62,345 nt of DNA from Acidaminococcus hominis (GCF_900291475.1 NZ_OLMM01000005.1:760054-822398); one strand, 5' to 3'. Numbered from the stretch's first letter, positions 1 through 9,447 are shown. Translations and numbers: made by a program. Notes: a model not told the origin generated them from the sequence alone.

Positions 1-86
1 TTTTCACTCTGATTCGATATTCAGCATTACCATCTATACGAAACGGCACTGTCTAGAGATTGCGACAGTGGGATGTTGCTAGACAT

Positions 87-115
87 AAAAGAAGGATGGC
101 AGAAATCTGCCATCC
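87..115 (-). terminator. Terminator of ilvD
   Basis: On the minus strand a 9-bp perfect stem (GGATGGCAG at 94-102 with CTGCCATCC at 107-115, 4-base loop) is followed by a T-rich run (complement of 87-93). It lies about 35 bases beyond the ilvD stop codon. The 86 bases to its left hold only a 7-bp inverted repeat (47-53 with 64-70) and no gene that I can recognise. Confidence 0.8.
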
Positions 116-150
116 CACAATAAAACGTGAAGAGCCTGATTTTTTAGGGG

Positions 151-1818
151 TTAATTGAATTTCAGTACGGCGCCCTGGGCGGCAGAAGAAACCAGGGAAG
201 CGTAGCGGGCCAGGTAGCCCCGCTGTACTTTGGGGGGCGGGCAAACCCAGTTTTTCCGGCGTTCTTCCAGTTCCTCGTCGGTAAGGCGGACATTGAGCTT
301 CCGGTTGGGGATATCGATGTCGATGATGTCCCCGTCTTCAATCAGGGCAATGTTGCCGCCTTCCCGGGCTTCCGGAGAGATGTGGCCAATGCAGGCGCCC
401 TGGGTGGCACCGGAGAAGCGGCCATCGGTGAGCAGGGCTACGGAGCTGCCCAGGCCCATGCCGGTAATGACGGCGGTGGGGTTAAGCATTTCCCGCATAC
501 CCGGACCGCCTTTGGGCCCTTCATAGCGGATAACCACCACGTCACCCGGTTTGATTTCCTTGCCTACGATGGCTACGATGGCTTCATCTTCTGAATTGAA
601 TACCCGGGCGGGACCTGTATGGGTCAGCATTTCCGGCACTACGGCGCTTTCCTTGACCACGGAGCAGTCCTTGGCCAGGTTGCCCTTCAAGATGGCAATG
701 CCGCCGGTTTTCCGGACCGGGTCTTTGACGGTGTGAATGACTTCTGGACGGAGAATCTTGGCTCCCTTGATGTTTTCGCCTACGGTTTTGCCGGTAACGG
801 TCAGGCAATCCTTTTCAATGAGTCCGGCCCGGGACAGCTCGTGCATTACGGCCCGGATGCCGCCGGCTTCCTCCACGTCCACCATGTGGAAGGTGCCGCT
901 GGGGGAGAGTTTGGTCAGGTAAGGGGTCTTTTTGCTGATTTTATCAAATTCTTCCAGGGACAGGTCCACGCTAGCTTCATGGGCAATGGCCGGCAGATGG
1001 AGGCAGGTGTTGGTGGAGCCGCCCATGGCCATATCCACAGTAATGGCGTTTTTGAAGGCTTTGGCGGTCATAATGTCCTTGGGACAGATGTTGTGTTTTA
1101 ACAGGTCCATGATCCGTTTCCCGGCTTCCTTGGCCAGGGCCACCCGGGCACCCTGATAGGCAGCAGGAATGGTGCCGTTGCCGGGCAGACCCATACCCAG
1201 TACTTCCGTCAGGGAGTTCATGGTGTTGGCCGTAAACAGGCCGGCACAGGAACCGCAGCCGGGGCAGGCACAGTGTTCGATTTCGGACAGCTTATGCTTG
1301 GAAATCTTGCCGGCTTCAAAGCGGCCGGCAGCTTCAAACACGGTGCTGACGCTGATATCCTTGCCTTCGTAGCGGCCGGGCAGCATGGGGCCGCCGCTGA
1401 CTACAATGGCGGGGATGTTCAGCCGGGCTGCTGCCATGAGCATACCCGGAACAATCTTATCACAGTTGGGGATGAGCACCAGGGCGTCAAAGGCGTGGCC
1501 ATTGGCTACGGCTTCAATACTGTCTGCCACCAGTTCCCGGCTGGCCAGGGGGTATTTCATCCCGTCGTGGCCCATGGCAATGCCGTCGCAGATGCCAATG
1601 GCAGGGAATTCAATGGGGGTGCCGCCGTTTTCCAGGACACCATATTTAACGGCCTTGGCAATGCGGTCCAAATCCATATGGCCGGGAATAATCTCGTTTT
1701 GGGCGTTGCAGATGCCAATCAGCGGTTTTTTCAATTCATCTTCGGTGTAACCCATGGCATAGAACAAAGAGCGATGGGCAGCGCGGGTGGAACCTTTTTT
1801 TACGGTGGTACTTCTCAT
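151..1818 (-). CDS. ilvD: Dihydroxy-acid dehydratase
   Basis: Dehydrates 2,3-dihydroxy-isovalerate and 2,3-dihydroxy-3-methylvalerate to the 2-keto acids of valine and isoleucine synthesis, using an Fe-S cluster in the cytoplasm. The 555-residue length is typical. Visible family motifs are CDK near residue 119, CPGCGSC near 190 followed by TANTMN, and LPGNGT. The protein has PGH where plant and mycobacterial 2Fe-2S enzymes have PCN, which fits the oxygen-sensitive type seen in anaerobes. I chose the ATG at 1818 because GGGGAG lies 5 bases upstream; an in-frame ATG 24 bases earlier has no ribosome site. It is transcribed alone from a promoter inside the end of rqcH. A second family member lies at 35375-37078. 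Confidence 0.95.
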   Translation of the reverse strand: MRSTTVKKGSTRAAHRSLFYAMGYTEDELKKPLIGICNAQNEIIPGHMDLDRIAKAVKYGVLENGGTPIEFPAIGICDGIAMGHDGMKYPLASRELVADSIEAVANGHAFDALVLIPNCDKIVPGMLMAAARLNIPAIVVSGGPMLPGRYEGKDISVSTVFEAAGRFEAGKISKHKLSEIEHCACPGCGSCAGLFTANTMNSLTEVLGMGLPGNGTIPAAYQGARVALAKEAGKRIMDLLKHNICPKDIMTAKAFKNAITVDMAMGGSTNTCLHLPAIAHEASVDLSLEEFDKISKKTPYLTKLSPSGTFHMVDVEEAGGIRAVMHELSRAGLIEKDCLTVTGKTVGENIKGAKILRPEVIHTVKDPVRKTGGIAILKGNLAKDCSVVKESAVVPEMLTHTGPARVFNSEDEAIVAIVGKEIKPGDVVVIRYEGPKGGPGMREMLNPTAVITGMGLGSSVALLTDGRFSGATQGACIGHISPEAREGGNIALIEDGDIIDIDIPNRKLNVRLTDEELEERRKNWVCPPPKVQRGYLARYASLVSSAAQGAVLKFN

Positions 1819-1863
1819 AATGTCTCCCCTTCTTCTTTTCAAAAAATGTTAAATGTAAGCTCT

Positions 1864-1892
1864 AATTTACCACGTTTTGTAACGGCTGTCAA
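1864..1892 (-). promoter_or_regulatory. Promoter of ilvD
   Basis: Minus strand TTGACA (complement of 1887-1892), 17-base spacer, TAAATT (complement of 1864-1869). The transcript would start about 40 bases before the ilvD ATG, leaving no room for a leader-peptide attenuator or T-box. The -35 box overlaps the rqcH stop codon. Confidence 0.75.
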
Positions 1893-3619
1893 CCTTTCAA
1901 GGAAGTTCGTGGATGAACATACAGGGTTTTCTGTCCGGTGTAGATGACAAAGCCGGGTTTGGCACCGCTGGGCTTTTTCACCAGGTGTTTCTCCGCGCAG
2001 TCTACGGCTACCCGATCAGAATTCTTGCCCTTGCTGTAACCGGCGGCCAGGGAAGCGGCCATAAGAATATCTTCTTCCCGGGGCTGAGGCAGGGTGGTTT
2101 TCAGGATTACGTGGGAACCGGGGATGTTCTTGGCGTGGAACCACAGGTCCTTGCCCCGGCCCAGCTTAAAGGTCACGTAATCATTTTGCTTATTGTTCTT
2201 CCCTATATATAAGGTAGTTTCCGGGGAAAGTACAATTTTCAGGGGTTCGGATTTGCTCTGGGTGGGTACCCGCTTTTTGGAGGAGGGGAGGAGTCCCAGC
2301 TGGATAATTTCCTGTTTGATTTCCCCAATCTCTCCCTTGGTGACGGCGGTGTCCAGGGAGGCGTCCAGGGACTGGAGGTAGGTGAGCAGGTCCTGGGCTT
2401 CCTGCTGTTGAAGCTTGATTTCTCCCACCGCCCGTTTGAATTTGTTGTACTTCTTGTAGTAGGCCTGGGCATTTTCCATGGGGTTTAGGGAGGGGGAGAG
2501 GGAAATTTTCATAGGTTTGCTGTCATAGATATTGGGCAGTTCACAGGAAGTCTGGCCTTTTTTCACCTGCCAGCCGTAGGCCATCAGGGTATCCGCCATG
2601 ATTTTCTGCTCTTCGGCGTTTTCCGCCTTGGCCAGGTCCTGGGCCAGGAATTTCAGCTTCTTGGCCACTTTTGCTTCCTGGGTAACCACCAGTTTGGTCA
2701 AGAGGTCCTTGTCGGGAATCTGGACGGGAACCAGGGAGGCACTGTAGGCCTGGGCTTCCAGCAGGGAAGCAAAAGGCTTTTGGGTCCACTCCGGATGGGT
2801 TTGGGGCACATAGGGCACCAGATTTTTCATCCGGTTGTGGCTGTCAATCTGGGCAATTACGGTGGAATCGGTGCCGTCCAGGCGTTTGCCGATTTCTGCC
2901 TGGAGGCCGGCCAGGGCTTTTTCCAGCTGCTGGGCCTGGGTCAGCTCCAGCAGGTTGGCCGGGCCGGAAATCCCAGCCCGGAGCAGTACTTCCTGGGCGG
3001 TATAGCGGCCAATGCCCTGGGTGGCGGAAATCAGCGCCTGTTCCAGGGGCAGGTCCCCGCAGGCAGTTACCGCTTCCCTAAGGGCGTGGGGAGAGGTTTG
3101 GAGAAAGTCCAGCCCGTCCTGGGCTGGGGGATATGCGTAAGGCTGGTTGGGCAGGATTTGACGGACCCGGCTTTGGAATTTACCAATATGGCGCAGGGCA
3201 TCCAGAATGATACCCTGTTCGTTTACGAAAATAATATTGCTGTTTTTCCCGGTCAGCTCCAGCACCAGGCGCTTGGTGATGATTTTCCGTTCCGCGCCAA
3301 TGCTGTCCACGGACAGGGTAATAATCCGGTCCAGGCCCTGCTGGCTGATTTTGGTGATGCGGCCTTCTTCCAGGTGTTTGCGCAGCAGCATACAGAAGGA
3401 AGGGGGGAGATCCGGCCGTTCAGGCAGGGTTTGGGGCAGGGTGATCAGGGGCGTGTCACCGCCCATGTCCACCAGGAGATTTTCGGTATGGTTCTGGGTA
3501 TTGATCTGCAGCAGCAGGGAACTTTTGCCGGGCATAAAAATCTTGAAAATTTTGCCGCCCAAAAGCCGGCGGCTCAGTTCCTGGGTCAGTACCTGTAGGG
3601 TGATGCCTTCTAAGTTCAT
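1889..3619 (-). CDS. rqcH: NFACT-family ribosome quality control protein RqcH
   Basis: Homologue of bacterial RqcH / eukaryotic Rqc2, older name fibronectin-binding protein. In the family it binds obstructed 50S subunits with peptidyl-tRNA and directs C-terminal alanine tailing of stalled nascent chains. The 576 residues show the N-terminal NFACT-N domain beginning MNLEGITL, a DR pair in the segment LDRIITL near residue 97 (the residues needed for tRNA-Ala binding in RqcH), a long coiled-coil middle, and the C-terminal NFACT-R domain with VSPETTLYIGKNN-like and KDLWFHAKNIPGSH signatures. The start is preceded by GAGAGGAACC. It is monocistronic and divergent from the secreted-protein gene at 3811. 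Any fibronectin binding is doubtful. Confidence 0.92.
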   Translation of the reverse strand: MNLEGITLQVLTQELSRRLLGGKIFKIFMPGKSSLLLQINTQNHTENLLVDMGGDTPLITLPQTLPERPDLPPSFCMLLRKHLEEGRITKISQQGLDRIITLSVDSIGAERKIITKRLVLELTGKNSNIIFVNEQGIILDALRHIGKFQSRVRQILPNQPYAYPPAQDGLDFLQTSPHALREAVTACGDLPLEQALISATQGIGRYTAQEVLLRAGISGPANLLELTQAQQLEKALAGLQAEIGKRLDGTDSTVIAQIDSHNRMKNLVPYVPQTHPEWTQKPFASLLEAQAYSASLVPVQIPDKDLLTKLVVTQEAKVAKKLKFLAQDLAKAENAEEQKIMADTLMAYGWQVKKGQTSCELPNIYDSKPMKISLSPSLNPMENAQAYYKKYNKFKRAVGEIKLQQQEAQDLLTYLQSLDASLDTAVTKGEIGEIKQEIIQLGLLPSSKKRVPTQSKSEPLKIVLSPETTLYIGKNNKQNDYVTFKLGRGKDLWFHAKNIPGSHVILKTTLPQPREEDILMAASLAAGYSKGKNSDRVAVDCAEKHLVKKPSGAKPGFVIYTGQKTLYVHPRTSLKG

Positions 3620-3695
3620 GGTAGGTTCCTCTCTTTGTGCTTTCCGCCCGCGGTGAAAAGGGTGGGGCTTTCAGCGAAATCAACTCCCCGCGGGT

Positions 3696-3724
3696 TTGCA
3701 CCCTTGCGTGGAATTCGTTATAAT
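3696..3724 (+). promoter_or_regulatory. Promoter of the secreted-protein gene
   Basis: TTGCAC (3696-3701), 17-base spacer, TATAAT (3719-3724). A second TATAAT at 3764-3769 lacks a convincing -35 box. The first would give a leader of about 80 bases before the ATG at 3811. Confidence 0.6.
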
Positions 3725-3810
3725 ATTTAAGTTAGGATGCGTGTTAAGGCACGTCTCCTCCAGTATAATATGACTGAACAGTTCGGTCAAACCGCAAAGG
3801 AGAGGAATCA

Positions 3811-4434
3811 ATGAAAAAAGTAGGATTTCTAGCAGCTGCGCTGCTTCTTGTTTCCCAGACCGCCTTCGCCATGCTTCCCCTTACGGATGGAGCCATCAGT
3901 CAGGCCCAGGTCTATGGCCTGGAGCGGAGAAATGCCCCATTAGGGGAACTGGTTGCCCCGTGGACCGTATACGACCGGAAGCAGACCAATAAGTATGGCC
4001 TGCGGGAACGGGTCATTGTGTATACGCCCTATCTGACGGCAGCCGTGGATGCCCAGCAGACGGGAAAAAACGGTCAAAAGCCCACCCCGGAACAGGGGTT
4101 GAAGGTAGCCAAGCAGTACGATGGGGTTCTGGCCTTGGGGTTAAATATTTCCACCAGTGTAAAACTGGAGCCCAAATCCCTCAAGGTGAAGATGTACCAG
4201 GGTACCAATGTGTTTGAGCCCTATTACGTGAACCTAAACAGTGCTTCCCAGCGGGATATGCAGGTGGTCAATGCCCAGACGGGAGCTTTGCAGAATGCCA
4301 ATGTGTGGGATTTGCAGTATTATGTGTATTTTGATCTGTCAAAAATTGATGCCAACCGGGTGATGGTACTGTCCGTTCAGGATGAGTACGGCGGTACCCG
4401 GGAGTTTGTATTAAACCTGACAAAAATGAACTAA
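3811..4434 (+). CDS. Secreted protein of unknown function
   Basis: A 207-residue protein with a clear signal peptide: MKK, a hydrophobic core up to about residue 15, and a likely cleavage after AFA at residue 20. The mature part is polar, without transmembrane helices or cysteine pairs, and appears beta-rich. I recognise no catalytic motif. Strong ribosome site AAAGGAGAGG upstream of the ATG. It lies just before yicC, with 12 bases between, so it may be cotranscribed with the yicC-coaBC operon although it is not part of the conserved set. Likely periplasmic or surface-associated. Confidence 0.7.
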   Translation: MKKVGFLAAALLLVSQTAFAMLPLTDGAISQAQVYGLERRNAPLGELVAPWTVYDRKQTNKYGLRERVIVYTPYLTAAVDAQQTGKNGQKPTPEQGLKVAKQYDGVLALGLNISTSVKLEPKSLKVKMYQGTNVFEPYYVNLNSASQRDMQVVNAQTGALQNANVWDLQYYVYFDLSKIDANRVMVLSVQDEYGGTREFVLNLTKMN

Positions 4435-4455
4435 CTCTAAGGGAGCGTGGAAAGC

Positions 4456-5358
4456 GTGGTACAAAGCATGACCGGTTACGGCCGGGGAGAAGTCCAAAAA
4501 GATGATTTTTCATTTACCATTGAAATCAAGACGGTCAATCACCGGTATGCAGAACTGGCCATGCGCCTGCCCCGCTTCCTGAATCCAGTGGAAAACCGTA
4601 TCCGGAAGCAGATTTTGGATCAGCTGCTGCGGGGACGGATTGATGTTTTTATTACCGCCAGCTACACGGGAACAGAAGGACGCCGAGTAAAGATTGACAA
4701 AGGGCTGGTAAAGGCTTATTATGATAGTTTGAAAGATATGGCCCAAATGCTGTCGATTCCGGCGGAAAACCTGGGAAACCAGCAGGAAATTCTCTTCATT
4801 GCTGGCTGTGACCAGGTTATGGTCCCGGAAGACACCGAAGTTGACCTGGAAACCCTGTGGCCGCTGATGGAAAATGCAGTGCAGCAGGCAATTCAGCGGT
4901 GCCTTGCCATGCGGCAGCTGGAGGGAGACCATATTTCCCAGGATGTGGCAAACCGCATTGCCCTCATTGGACAGCAGCTGGCCCAGGTGGAAGCCCGGGC
5001 GCCGCAAACCGTTGCAGAGTACGAGCGCCGCCTCCGTGAGAAGATTCAGGCCCTGTTGGATGAGGCAGGCGCCGGGAAATTGGATCCGGCCGGTATCCTT
5101 CAAGAAACTGCTGTTTATGCGGATCGGGTCAACGTGACGGAAGAAATTGTCCGTTTGCACAGTCATCTGCAGCAATTTACCCAGATGCTTCACGAAGAAA
5201 AGCCGGTGGGACGGCGGATGGACTTTCTGGTACAGGAAATGAACCGGGAAGCCAATACCATTGCTTCCAAGGCCGGTGATGCCCAAATCATCCAAGTGAT
5301 TGTGGATATGAAAGGCGAAATCGAGAAAGTCAGGGAACAAATCCAGAATATACAATAG
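4456..5358 (+). CDS. yicC: YicC/YloC-family endoribonuclease
   Basis: YicC-family protein; members have been described as endoribonucleases with roles in stationary phase and small-RNA turnover. The 300 residues begin with the signature SMTGYGRGE and end with the conserved C-terminal DUF1732 part (EKPVGRRMDFLVQEMNREAN, then SKAGDA). I prefer the GTG at 4456, ten bases after AAGGGAG. The alternative GTG at 4447 lies one base after that site and adds three residues. First gene of the conserved series yicC-remA-gmk-rpoZ-coaBC, the same order as in Bacillus (yloC-remA-gmk-rpoZ-coaBC). Confidence 0.88.
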   Translation: MVQSMTGYGRGEVQKDDFSFTIEIKTVNHRYAELAMRLPRFLNPVENRIRKQILDQLLRGRIDVFITASYTGTEGRRVKIDKGLVKAYYDSLKDMAQMLSIPAENLGNQQEILFIAGCDQVMVPEDTEVDLETLWPLMENAVQQAIQRCLAMRQLEGDHISQDVANRIALIGQQLAQVEARAPQTVAEYERRLREKIQALLDEAGAGKLDPAGILQETAVYADRVNVTEEIVRLHSHLQQFTQMLHEEKPVGRRMDFLVQEMNREANTIASKAGDAQIIQVIVDMKGEIEKVREQIQNIQ

Positions 5359-5373
5359 AGTAGGAGAGAATTT

Positions 5374-5664
5374 ATGGACATCAAATTGATCAACATCGGC
5401 TTTGGCAACATCGTTTCCGCACAGCGGGTGGTTACCATCATCGGACCTGAATCTGCCCCCATCAAGCGGATTATCCAAGACGGACGGGACAAGGGTGTGG
5501 TCATTGACGCCACCTACGGCCGCCGTACCAGAGCGGTCTTGATCATGGACAGCGGCCATGTGGTGCTGTCCGCCCTGCAGCCGGAAACCATCGCCAACCG
5601 GTTCAACACGGAAGATGCACCGGCTCCTCTGGCAGAGGATCTGAAGGAGGAAGAACATGAATAA
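5374..5664 (+). CDS. remA: RemA-like DNA-binding regulator (DUF370)
   Basis: A 96-residue member of the RemA/DUF370 family. Bacillus RemA forms oligomeric rings that bind and wrap DNA to activate matrix and osmoprotection genes; the target here is unknown. The core is well conserved: [17 protein letters not shown], then [13 protein letters not shown] and [12 protein letters not shown]. Its acidic C-terminal tail overlaps the start of gmk by 8 bases, so translation is probably coupled. The gene sits in this position in many Firmicutes, including ones that make no biofilm matrix. Confidence 0.88.
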   Translation: MDIKLINIGFGNIVSAQRVVTIIGPESAPIKRIIQDGRDKGVVIDATYGRRTRAVLIMDSGHVVLSALQPETIANRFNTEDAPAPLAEDLKEEEHE

Positions 5665-6292
5665 ACCCGAAGGTATTCTGCTGGTATTATCCGGCCCCAG
5701 TGGTGCTGGCAAAGGCACCATCTGCGCCCGCCTGCTGGAAAAACGGGAAGGCATGGCCTATTCCGTGTCCTGCACCACCCGGGAACCCCGGAAGGGGGAA
5801 GTGGATGGGAAAAACTATTTCTTTAAGAGCCGGGATGAGTTTGAAGATATGATCAAGAACAACGGCCTTTTGGAACACGCCTCCGTATATGGCAACTACT
5901 ACGGGACGCCCCGCCAATACGTCATGGACAAACTGGCCGAAGGCCTGGATGTGGTCCTGGAAATCGATCCCCAGGGTGCCTTGCAGGTAAAAAAGAGCTT
6001 TCCGGACGGCGTTTTTGTATTCATTGTGCCTCCGTCCCTGGATGAACTGTCCAAGCGGATTTACAAACGGGGCACCGATGCTGTGGACGTGATCAAACGC
6101 CGGCTCAGTGCCGCTACCTCCGAACTGGCCTATGCTTCCAAGTACGACTATATTGTAGTCAACGACGAAGTGGAAAAGGCTACGGACAAGGTCAGCAAGA
6201 TTATTGACGTGGAACACCTGCGGGTGGGCCGCACCTATTATATTGTGGATGAAATTTGCCAAATGAAAGATGGCGTCTGGGTCTGCGAGTAA
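5657..6292 (+). CDS. gmk: Guanylate kinase
   Basis: Phosphorylates GMP to GDP with ATP. The 211-residue protein has the P-loop GPSGAGKGT near residue 13, the GMP-binding segment [19 protein letters not shown], and the lid region around [16 protein letters not shown]. Normal length for the family. The start ATG lies within the last codons of remA and follows AAGGAGGAA. The operon context (remA upstream, rpoZ downstream) is classical. Confidence 0.96.
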   Translation: MNKPEGILLVLSGPSGAGKGTICARLLEKREGMAYSVSCTTREPRKGEVDGKNYFFKSRDEFEDMIKNNGLLEHASVYGNYYGTPRQYVMDKLAEGLDVVLEIDPQGALQVKKSFPDGVFVFIVPPSLDELSKRIYKRGTDAVDVIKRRLSAATSELAYASKYDYIVVNDEVEKATDKVSKIIDVEHLRVGRTYYIVDEICQMKDGVWVCE

Positions 6293-6312
6293 GCAGAAAA
6301 GGAGAATACGTT

Positions 6313-6528
6313 ATGTCTATGATTGATCCCTCTATCGATGATTTAGCAGAAAAAGTTGGCAGCAAATACGGCCTGGTTATTATGGCCGCCAAGCGTGCCC
6401 GCCAGCTGGTGGACCATGCGCCTGCCCTGGTAGAAAGCAAATCCAACAAACCTGTTTCCATTGCCATGGAAGAAATCGCCCAAGGCCTGGTAACCATTGC
6501 CGGGAAAGACGATTTGAAGAAGAAATAA
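6313..6528 (+). CDS. rpoZ: RNA polymerase omega subunit
   Basis: The small omega subunit assists beta-prime folding and polymerase assembly. Its 71 residues begin MSMIDPSIDDL and contain the conserved helix segment KYGLVIMAAKRARQL followed by the KPVSIAMEEIAQG stretch. The ATG at 6313 follows AAAAGGAG with an 8-base gap. An upstream in-frame extension overlaps gmk and has no ribosome site. Lies between gmk and coaBC as in most Firmicutes. Confidence 0.92.
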   Translation: MSMIDPSIDDLAEKVGSKYGLVIMAAKRARQLVDHAPALVESKSNKPVSIAMEEIAQGLVTIAGKDDLKKK

Positions 6529-6541
6529 AAGGAGCAGACCG

Positions 6542-7759
6542 GTGCTGGAAGGAAAAAAGATTCTTTTAGGCGTTACCGGCGGCATTGCTGCTTATAAGGC
6601 GGTTACCCTGACCAGCCGGCTGGTGCAGGCTGGGGCGCAGGTGCGGGTTATCATGACGGAAGCGGCCACCAAACTGGTGTCCCCGCTGCTGTTTAAGGAA
6701 ATCAGTACCCACCAGGTAGCCGTGGGTATGTGGGGCGGCAACGATGAATTCAACGTGGAACACGTGGCTGTGGGCCGTTGGTGTGACCTGGTGGTGGTGG
6801 CTCCGGCTACCGCCAACATCATCAGCAAAATGGCTAACGGCCTGGCTGATGACCTGCTGTCTACTACGCTGCTGGCTTGTGACAAACCCAAAATCATTTG
6901 CCCGGCCATGAATACCAATATGCTGAACAATCCGGCCACGGCCCGGAACCTGGCCACCCTGCGGCAGGACGGCGTGGTGATTATGCCCAGTGCGGCTGGT
7001 CACCTGGCCTGCGGCATTAACGGGTCCGGCCGGCTGCCTGAGCCGGAAGATATTTTGGCTTTTATTGATGGGTATCTGGCTTCCCTCCACGGGGACCTGA
7101 AGGGTATGAAAATCCTGGTGACAGCCGGGGGAACCCGGGAAGCCATTGATCCGGTGCGGTTTATCGGCAACCGTTCCAGCGGCAAGATGGGCTATGCCAT
7201 CGCCCGGGACGCGGCCCGGCGGGGCGCCCAGGTGATTCTGGTGTCCGGCCCTACGGCCCTTGAGCCGCCCCGGAATGTGGTGGTGCACCAGGTGGAAACC
7301 ACCCAGGAAATGCTGGACGCGGTTTTGAGTGCCTACGACCAGGTAGATGCAGTGATCAAGGCAGCTGCTGTGGCTGACTACAAGCCCCATCACCAGGCAG
7401 AACAGAAAATCAAAAAGCAGGACGATAATCTGGTGCTGACCCTGGACAAAAACCCGGATATTTTGAAACTGCTGGGACAGCGGAAAAAACACCAGATTCT
7501 GGTGGGCTTTGCTGCCGAAACCCAAAACCTTTTGGAAAACGCTGCGGCCAAGGTGAAGAAAAAGAACCTGGATATGATTGTGGCCAACGATGTGACCATG
7601 CAGGGAGCGGGTTTCAGCACTGACACCAATGTGGTGAAGCTGCTGTATCCCGATGGAAAAATTGAAAGCCTGGGTCTTATGACCAAGGAAGAAGTGGGTA
7701 ACCACATCTTGGATATTGTCCGGGAAAAGGTCGCCGCCAAACGCCAGGAAAAAGCCTGA
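6542..7759 (+). CDS. coaBC: Phosphopantothenoylcysteine synthetase/decarboxylase
   Basis: Bifunctional coenzyme A enzyme. The N-terminal CoaC flavoprotein half (about residues 1-180) decarboxylates phosphopantothenoylcysteine, with GVTGGIAAYK at the start and the PAMNTNM active-site clamp near residue 120. The C-terminal CoaB half (about 185-405) joins cysteine to phosphopantothenate, with TAGGTREAIDPVRFI and the NRSSGKMG nucleotide-binding segment. Starts at GTG 6542, seven bases after AAAAGGAG. Last gene of the operon, ending at a bidirectional terminator. 405 residues is the normal fused length. Confidence 0.95.
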   Translation: MLEGKKILLGVTGGIAAYKAVTLTSRLVQAGAQVRVIMTEAATKLVSPLLFKEISTHQVAVGMWGGNDEFNVEHVAVGRWCDLVVVAPATANIISKMANGLADDLLSTTLLACDKPKIICPAMNTNMLNNPATARNLATLRQDGVVIMPSAAGHLACGINGSGRLPEPEDILAFIDGYLASLHGDLKGMKILVTAGGTREAIDPVRFIGNRSSGKMGYAIARDAARRGAQVILVSGPTALEPPRNVVVHQVETTQEMLDAVLSAYDQVDAVIKAAAVADYKPHHQAEQKIKKQDDNLVLTLDKNPDILKLLGQRKKHQILVGFAAETQNLLENAAAKVKKKNLDMIVANDVTMQGAGFSTDTNVVKLLYPDGKIESLGLMTKEEVGNHILDIVREKVAAKRQEKA

Positions 7760-7769
7760 AACAACGAAA

Positions 7770-7804
7770 AAGAACCCCAAGTACGCTGAGCACTTGGGGT
7801 TCTT
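7770..7804. terminator. Bidirectional terminator, coaBC / HydE-like gene
   Basis: A 13-bp perfect stem (7770-7782 with 7792-7804) and a 9-base loop, A-rich on the left and T-rich on the right arm. It lies between the convergent stops of coaBC (7759) and the radical SAM gene (7819) and can serve both. Confidence 0.85.
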
Positions 7805-7818
7805 CTGTGTCTATAAAG

Positions 7819-8823
7819 TTAATCCACCACCATGGTGTACTCCCGGGTATCCAGGTAGGTGTAGAGCATTTCCAGGGTATGGAACAATTTTTGCCGGGAA
7901 TCATTTTTCAGGGCGCCGGGTTCTTCCGGGGGTTCCAAGGGAACCCGCACCACATTGGCACCGCTGAGTACGGACAACAGCTGGCCCTGGGCGTTGATCT
8001 TGTTCACTTCCGGGGGAGCGGTAATATCTGCCCGGGGGAACATAATTCGCACAATGGCTATCAGCCGCAGAAATTCTTCCAGGCTGGCCCGCTTTTCCTG
8101 TCGGAATGGGGTGTTGTCTCGGGGGATAAAGGGCACCAGGGAAATGGCCTTGGGGCTCAGTTCCTGGAGCAGGGTCAGGGAACGGGCCAGATATTCCGGC
8201 GTCTCAAAGGGCGCCCCTACTAGGAAGCCCGTATCCATGGTATAGCCAATCGCCTTGGCATCGTTGTAGCAGTCAATTTTGGTGGAAAGGGCCTGGGCAG
8301 GGGGATGGAGCTTGGAAAAATGCAGGGGGTCCGCTGTTTCGTAGCGAAGCAGGTAACCCTGGGCTCCGGCCTTGAACATCCGCTGGTAGGAGGCCTTGCT
8401 GCGCTCTTCCAGAGCCAGGCCAAGCTTTACCTCGGGAAACTGCTTTTTCAGGTTGGTCAAGAGATTGCACATGATCATGTCCGTGTAGTACTGGTCTTCC
8501 CCGGACTCCAAAATCAGGTACCGCATGCCCAGGTCGTATCCTTCCTGACAGGCACCCTTGATTTGCTCCCAGTTCAGCCGGAACCGGGGCAGCACAGTGT
8601 TTTCCGAACGCAGCTGGCAGTACAGGCAGTTTTTGGGACAGTGGTTGGTGAATTCCAAAACCCCTTGGACCTGGATAACCCGCTTGAACAGAACGGTTAC
8701 GGCCTCTTGGGCAGCCCCAAACAGCTTGGCCCGGGTAACGGAATCCTCGGTTTGGAGCAGCGCAATAAATTCCTCGTCAGTGAGGATGGACTCCATTTTC
8801 AGTTTTTCTACCAGATCCTCCAT
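7819..8823 (-). CDS. HydE-like radical SAM protein
   Basis: A 334-residue radical SAM enzyme. The cluster motif CPKNCLYC near residue 62 follows GVLEFTNH, the arrangement seen in HydE, which helps build the 2Fe subcluster of [FeFe]-hydrogenase. Further HydE-like segments are GFLVGAPFETPEYLARSL, SLVPFIPRDNTPF and LSGANVVRVPLEPP. The start follows GGGGA. No hydF, hydG or hydrogenase gene is nearby, so its partner is unseen. The related families BioB and PylB are alternatives, but the FIPRDNTPF stretch favours HydE. Transcribed alone from a promoter at 8857-8885. Confidence 0.75.
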   Translation of the reverse strand: MEDLVEKLKMESILTDEEFIALLQTEDSVTRAKLFGAAQEAVTVLFKRVIQVQGVLEFTNHCPKNCLYCQLRSENTVLPRFRLNWEQIKGACQEGYDLGMRYLILESGEDQYYTDMIMCNLLTNLKKQFPEVKLGLALEERSKASYQRMFKAGAQGYLLRYETADPLHFSKLHPPAQALSTKIDCYNDAKAIGYTMDTGFLVGAPFETPEYLARSLTLLQELSPKAISLVPFIPRDNTPFRQEKRASLEEFLRLIAIVRIMFPRADITAPPEVNKINAQGQLLSVLSGANVVRVPLEPPEEPGALKNDSRQKLFHTLEMLYTYLDTREYTMVVD

Positions 8824-8856
8824 GGCTGTTCCCCGCTTTCCCCTTAGAATAGTTTT

Positions 8857-8885
8857 ATTATACTATATTTGCCCAGGGACGCCAA
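8857..8885 (-). promoter_or_regulatory. Promoter of the HydE-like gene
   Basis: Minus strand TTGGCG (complement of 8880-8885), 17-base spacer, TATAAT (complement of 8857-8862). The start codon is about 35 bases downstream of the -10 box. The stretch from 8886 to 9109 shows no gene or repeat that I can support. Confidence 0.65.
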
Positions 8886-9109
8886 AGAAAAATTACAGCT
8901 GCAAGCATTTGGCCCTTGGGTGCGTCCTGGCAAAGCGAAAACTTGAAAGGCAGGGGGCGGAGGAGGTTGGGGCGCTGTCCTGCCTGCACGGCTAAAAATT
9001 TCCCTGCAAATAGAAAAAGCCAGGAACCCCTGACCGCTGCCCTTTTCTGAATTCCGGTGGGGGAATCAACTGCAGCCAGCGAAAGAGTTTCTGACCTAAA
9101 AAACAAAAT

Positions 9110-9200
<91 letters not shown>

Positions 9201-9211
9201 ATAACAAATCA

Positions 9212-9240
9212 AGTATAAACTAGGCCATTTCCCTTGTCAA
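9212..9240 (-). promoter_or_regulatory. Promoter of tRNA-Ser (UGA)
   Basis: Minus strand TTGACA (complement of 9235-9240), 17-base spacer, TATACT (complement of 9212-9217), about 12 bases before the mature tRNA. Near-consensus, as expected for a stable RNA. Confidence 0.8.
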
Positions 9241-9418
9241 GGAGAAACGAAGGCGAGCAAGGGGCGGAACACGTCTGACCTGGGAGAAAAAGGGAGAAAG
9301 GCTGCGAAGGAGGGGAGCTGGCTTAGAACACAGAATTGGAAATAGTCTGGGTGGAAGGGGAAAAGGGGAAGTAAAAACAGCTTTTAGAGCTGGAAGTATA
9401 GAAAATCGCAAAAAAGTA

Positions 9419-9447
9419 TTGACAGCTTTGGCAATATCGTGTATAGT
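9419..9447 (+). promoter_or_regulatory. Promoter of tRNA-Ser (GCU)
   Basis: TTGACA (9419-9424), 17-base spacer, TATAGT (9442-9447), 22 bases before the mature tRNA. Between this and the opposite tRNA promoter lie about 180 purine-rich bases without a recognisable gene. Confidence 0.8.

Noticed and set aside
47-70. Inverted repeat at the left edge (47-53 with 64-70) as an insertion-sequence end or attachment site
   Set aside because: Only 7 bp with a 10-base loop, no transposase or integrase nearby, and no match to the IS30 terminal repeats.
6566-7780. Long open frame on the minus strand opposite coaBC, about 400 codons
   Set aside because: Composition is His/Gln/Gly/Phe-rich, typical of antisense frames in GC-rich genes; no ribosome site and no recognisable domain. 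Similar long antisense frames opposite groEL, typA, dnaE and the oxidoreductase gene were rejected for the same reason.
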